Positions 62,701 to 64,000 of a stretch of 64,000 bases of DNA are shown one piece after another. The notes under the pieces are model-generated. The model was not told the DNA's origin. It did not search any database and was given only the letters and a program-made list of their open reading frames with translations. The stretch comes from CAIWMF01 sp964402065 (GTDB lineage: Bacteria > Verrucomicrobiota > Verrucomicrobiia > Chthoniobacterales > UBA6821), in assembly GCA_964402065.1 (NCBI GenBank), contig CAYOAN010000007.1, positions 30,966-94,965 on the forward strand. Reading direction: 5' to 3'. Every line of letters begins with the position of its first letter. Position 1 is the first letter of the stretch. The position numbers and the translations under genes are program-made.

Positions 62701-64000
62701 TAAGTGCTATTTGTTCCAGAAAATGTATTGACTCCTCCTAAGCTAGAGAGATAAGAAAAACCTGTTAATGTCGTTTTAACAACATTACTCCCACTCTCCA
62801 TTTTTACTCCTGTATTATCAAGTGTTCCGTTAGTGATTTTACCATTATTCATGGTAATGAGATACTGAGCTTGTGTTCCGCCAGAAAGATCGAGAGTTGC
62901 TCCTCCTGTGAGATATGTTAATCCTGATGTATCTCCTAAACTACTATTTGTAGCTACAATTAACCTCCCAGCTGAAACTACTGTCCCATTGCTATAGGTA
63001 TTGTTTGTTCCACTGAACGTGCTCGTTCCTCCTGAATTAGTAAATGAAGAAGTTCCTGTCAGTGAAGCTGCTATTATATTAGTGCCCGAAGTTGCACTAA
63101 GAGCTGTGTTTGTTAGAGCACCATTAGTAACAGTGCTATTATTCATTGTTACAACTCCTTGCTGGACTAAAAGTCTTCCTTGTAAATCTAAAACGCCATG
63201 ATTACTAATCGCTGTCGTATTATTTGTAGCTCCCAATGCACTCCTATTTTGAATATTAAGTGTTCCTCCTGTAATTACTGTTCCTCCTGTATAACTATTT
63301 GAACCAGACAACGTATTAGTGCCTCCACTATTAGTAACTCCCCCAGTGCCTATTAACGATACAAAAATAAGGTTGGTCCCACCAATCATATTAATGCCAC
63401 TGGTCACATCAAAAGATCCACTTCCAAAAATTGTTCCATTAGTCAATACAGCTTCAGCTTGAGTATTTGTAATAGAAGTCAAAATACTTAACCTTCCATT
63501 CGTAATAAATATGCTATTTTCAGTATTTCCGAGGGCAGCATTATGAGATGAAATTAAGGTACCACCAGTGATTGTTGTATCTCCACTATAAGTATTGACT
63601 CCAGAAAGAAGGGTTATTGCTCCATTACTATTGATCAATCCTCCGCTGCCATTGAGTGCGGCGCTGATATTATTCACCCCTCCGCTAATAGCGTAAGAAT
63701 TAGCCCCATTGTTGTTCGTTCCTAGAATCACGTTGGTTCCTCCAGTAATACTGAAGCCACTCGTGTTGCTCATCGTTCCATCAATCAAGTTACTTCCTGA
63801 GCGAAGTGTGACGCTGCTTGCGTTGAGTGCGCCATTGGTTAAGTTTCCTCCATCCATTGTCAAAGCTCCAATGCTCTGTGTCGTTCCGCCCAAGTTTACT
63901 GTTCCGGTGTTGCTAAGCGAAAGTGCATTGCCGCTGGATCCAAGAGCTCCGGCTGCTCCTGCAATCAAGCTTCCTGTTCCGTTAACAATATTTTCTCCGC
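59775..64000 (-). CDS. Autotransporter with beta-strand repeats (5' end outside window)
   Basis: An open frame of at least 1408 codons running off the right end of the window; no credible start is visible. The passenger consists of ~20-60-residue repeats (TFSGTNSTYTNGT, TLDLSGGTQ, ANSALGADSGTTYIGGGG) typical of autotransporter-associated beta-strand (PATR) passengers, very rich in Gly, Asn, Thr and Ser. The last ~265 residues (60590 to 59775) form the beta-barrel, starting NRWGFFVDGNGVFANI and ending FNVSLGMRF with the terminal Phe typical of outer-membrane barrels. It displays a long beta-helix on the cell surface; ligand unknown. Confidence 0.9.
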   Translation of the reverse strand, partial: GENIVNGTGSLIAGAAGALGSSGNALSLSNTGTVNLGGTTQSIGALTMDGGNLTNGALNASSVTLRSGSNLIDGTMSNTSGFSITGGTNVILGTNNNGANSYAISGGVNNISAALNGSGGLINSNGAITLLSGVNTYSGDTTITGGTLISSHNAALGNTENSIFITNGRLSILTSITNTQAEAVLTNGTIFGSGSFDVTSGINMIGGTNLIFVSLIGTGGVTNSGGTNTLSGSNSYTGGTVITGGTLNIQNRSALGATNNTTAISNHGVLDLQGRLLVQQGVVTMNNSTVTNGALTNTALSATSGTNIIAASLTGTSSFTNSGGTSTFSGTNNTYSNGTVVSAGRLIVATNSSLGDTSGLTYLTGGATLDLSGGTQAQYLITMNNGKITNGTLDNTGVKMESGSNVVKTTLTGFSYLSSLGGVNTFSGTNSTYTNGTYVLGSILNVASNSALGADSGTTYIGGGGTLDLSGGTQVQSLVYITNGIATNGSFSNTVVHGDMGTNIIATALVGTSSVIAGSFLSTNNNGSSFTYLSNSNNSYTGGTMINGAYLIITNGGKLGSYTGITTLTSHGILNLGDSTQVQSVLKMENGYVYNGVISNTEVLFTTNTNAISANIVGTSKVVSIGGTNTIAGIISNTYTGGTAITNSTMIVAATSSLGDSTNALSISNGTLNLSAGTVSQGAMTLSDAIVTNGTLKGNSLSLLDGTNEITANLADSDSGALAITNTAATTVLSGSNTFSGGLMINGGNVIANSEHALGSSNVVLSRGDLTINQDVHAKALDWINDTSVLYIKNPGTSVIYVDDLNFGSATGTYTIGVGTLDNNTNLYSVSLTQSNYSSSNMRLKDQDPGSYIFSTANIAGTNYNYYNILTNGAFIVTGDQTIATNFTVGTLSYGTNSTLTIASTGTLNVLIDYISTNSGTLNYQFGSPNEGARTTVERNMYLGGKFEGNFVGGSVPTMGTKYAFAQAANIIGNFDSDWDTDVYINGVKNPLLRGRIICEGDPTLYDLLAPKSYTQLAQNQNQHNTAAALDTFRSASRGTDEYTIAVDLDSLTASAYPAAFNAVSPALYTSMATIAINTAVNQYSAMVQRLSYVRDAGVGFNAIGFNDSPIVDDSKNPQSSQKDILKPVPDNRWGFFVDGNGVFANINIQNQLPGYSSESGGVTFGSDYKWNDTFSTGLYAGYEGMQTKQSGGNFICDNGSRFGAFGTCQRNGFYANAIAGGAQHSYQVNRSISFPGLNRTASSAPNAGELDSLLAVGYDMKAGGFTYGPMTTLQYTYFGLQPFAETGAQSLDLSVGNANANSLTYVLGSHCLYEWKFKKGISMIPQVSLGWQHEFLQNPYALNSSLGNGANFTYMSTTPQRDSLSSNIGFNINFKEKYNWLFNYTASSCNPTTLVQVFNVSLGMRF

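Overview
The window is 64 kb of a moderately AT-rich bacterial chromosome, densely packed with genes on both strands. The gene content suggests the PVC superphylum, most likely a Verrucomicrobiota member living with a eukaryotic host. The signs are a class Ic ribonucleotide reductase with Phe at the radical site (the chlamydial type), an sdhCAB operon with a single b558-type cytochrome subunit, repeated SUMF1 domains, a huge autotransporter-repeat protein, and a type III secretion chaperone next to a SNARE-like protein. The lineage call is inference. No rRNA or marker alignment was possible.

Layout. 1-5.6 kb: the 3' end of an HD-domain nuclease gene, then a 3.9 kb segment with a secreted triple-SUMF1 protein, bounded by 64-bp direct repeats. 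4.6-8.5 kb: minus-strand genes for squalene/phytoene synthase, DUF362, QueH, RluE and a chimeric gene remnant. 8.5-11.2 kb: typA and a yebC-like gene. 11.4-14.5 kb: duplicated secreted proteins and ubiB. 14.8-23.5 kb: a nutrient block with an amino-acid permease, a POT peptide transporter and hutU-hutH-hutG-hutI. 24.1-28.2 kb: sdhCAB and an L,D-transpeptidase. 28.3-33.7 kb: four secreted low-complexity proteins; three share an almost identical C-terminal anchor. 33.8-39.0 kb: glucokinase, Mrp, tRNA-Gln, rpoN and alkaline phosphatase. 39.1-44.2 kb: small secreted proteins, a frameshifted gene and a coiled-coil/TPR protein. 44.3-48.6 kb: class Ic nrdB, pyrC and tgt. 48.6-50.1 kb: the putative type III effector and chaperone pair. 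50.2-59.7 kb: LysE transporter, tRNA-Pro, CHASE2-like protein, recN, PhnP-like hydrolase, nuoEF, tRNA-Asn, carA and an M23 peptidase. 59.8 kb to the end: the 3' part of an autotransporter gene.

How it fits together. Oligopeptides and amino acids would enter through the POT and APC carriers. Histidine would be degraded to glutamate by the four Hut enzymes. Electrons from succinate and NADH would enter the respiratory chain through SdhCAB and complex I (NuoEF here). QueH and Tgt are two steps of queuosine tRNA modification, and CarA and PyrC two steps of pyrimidine synthesis.

The most unusual locus is 48.8-50.1 kb. A CesT-family chaperone gene lies directly upstream of a Ser/Asn/Thr-rich protein whose last ~45 residues match an R-SNARE heptad register, with the central Arg in place. 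I infer a secreted effector that interferes with host membrane fusion. The intergenic DNA also carries at least three families of short palindromic repeats that look like miniature mobile elements, many of them within 44-55 kb around this locus.
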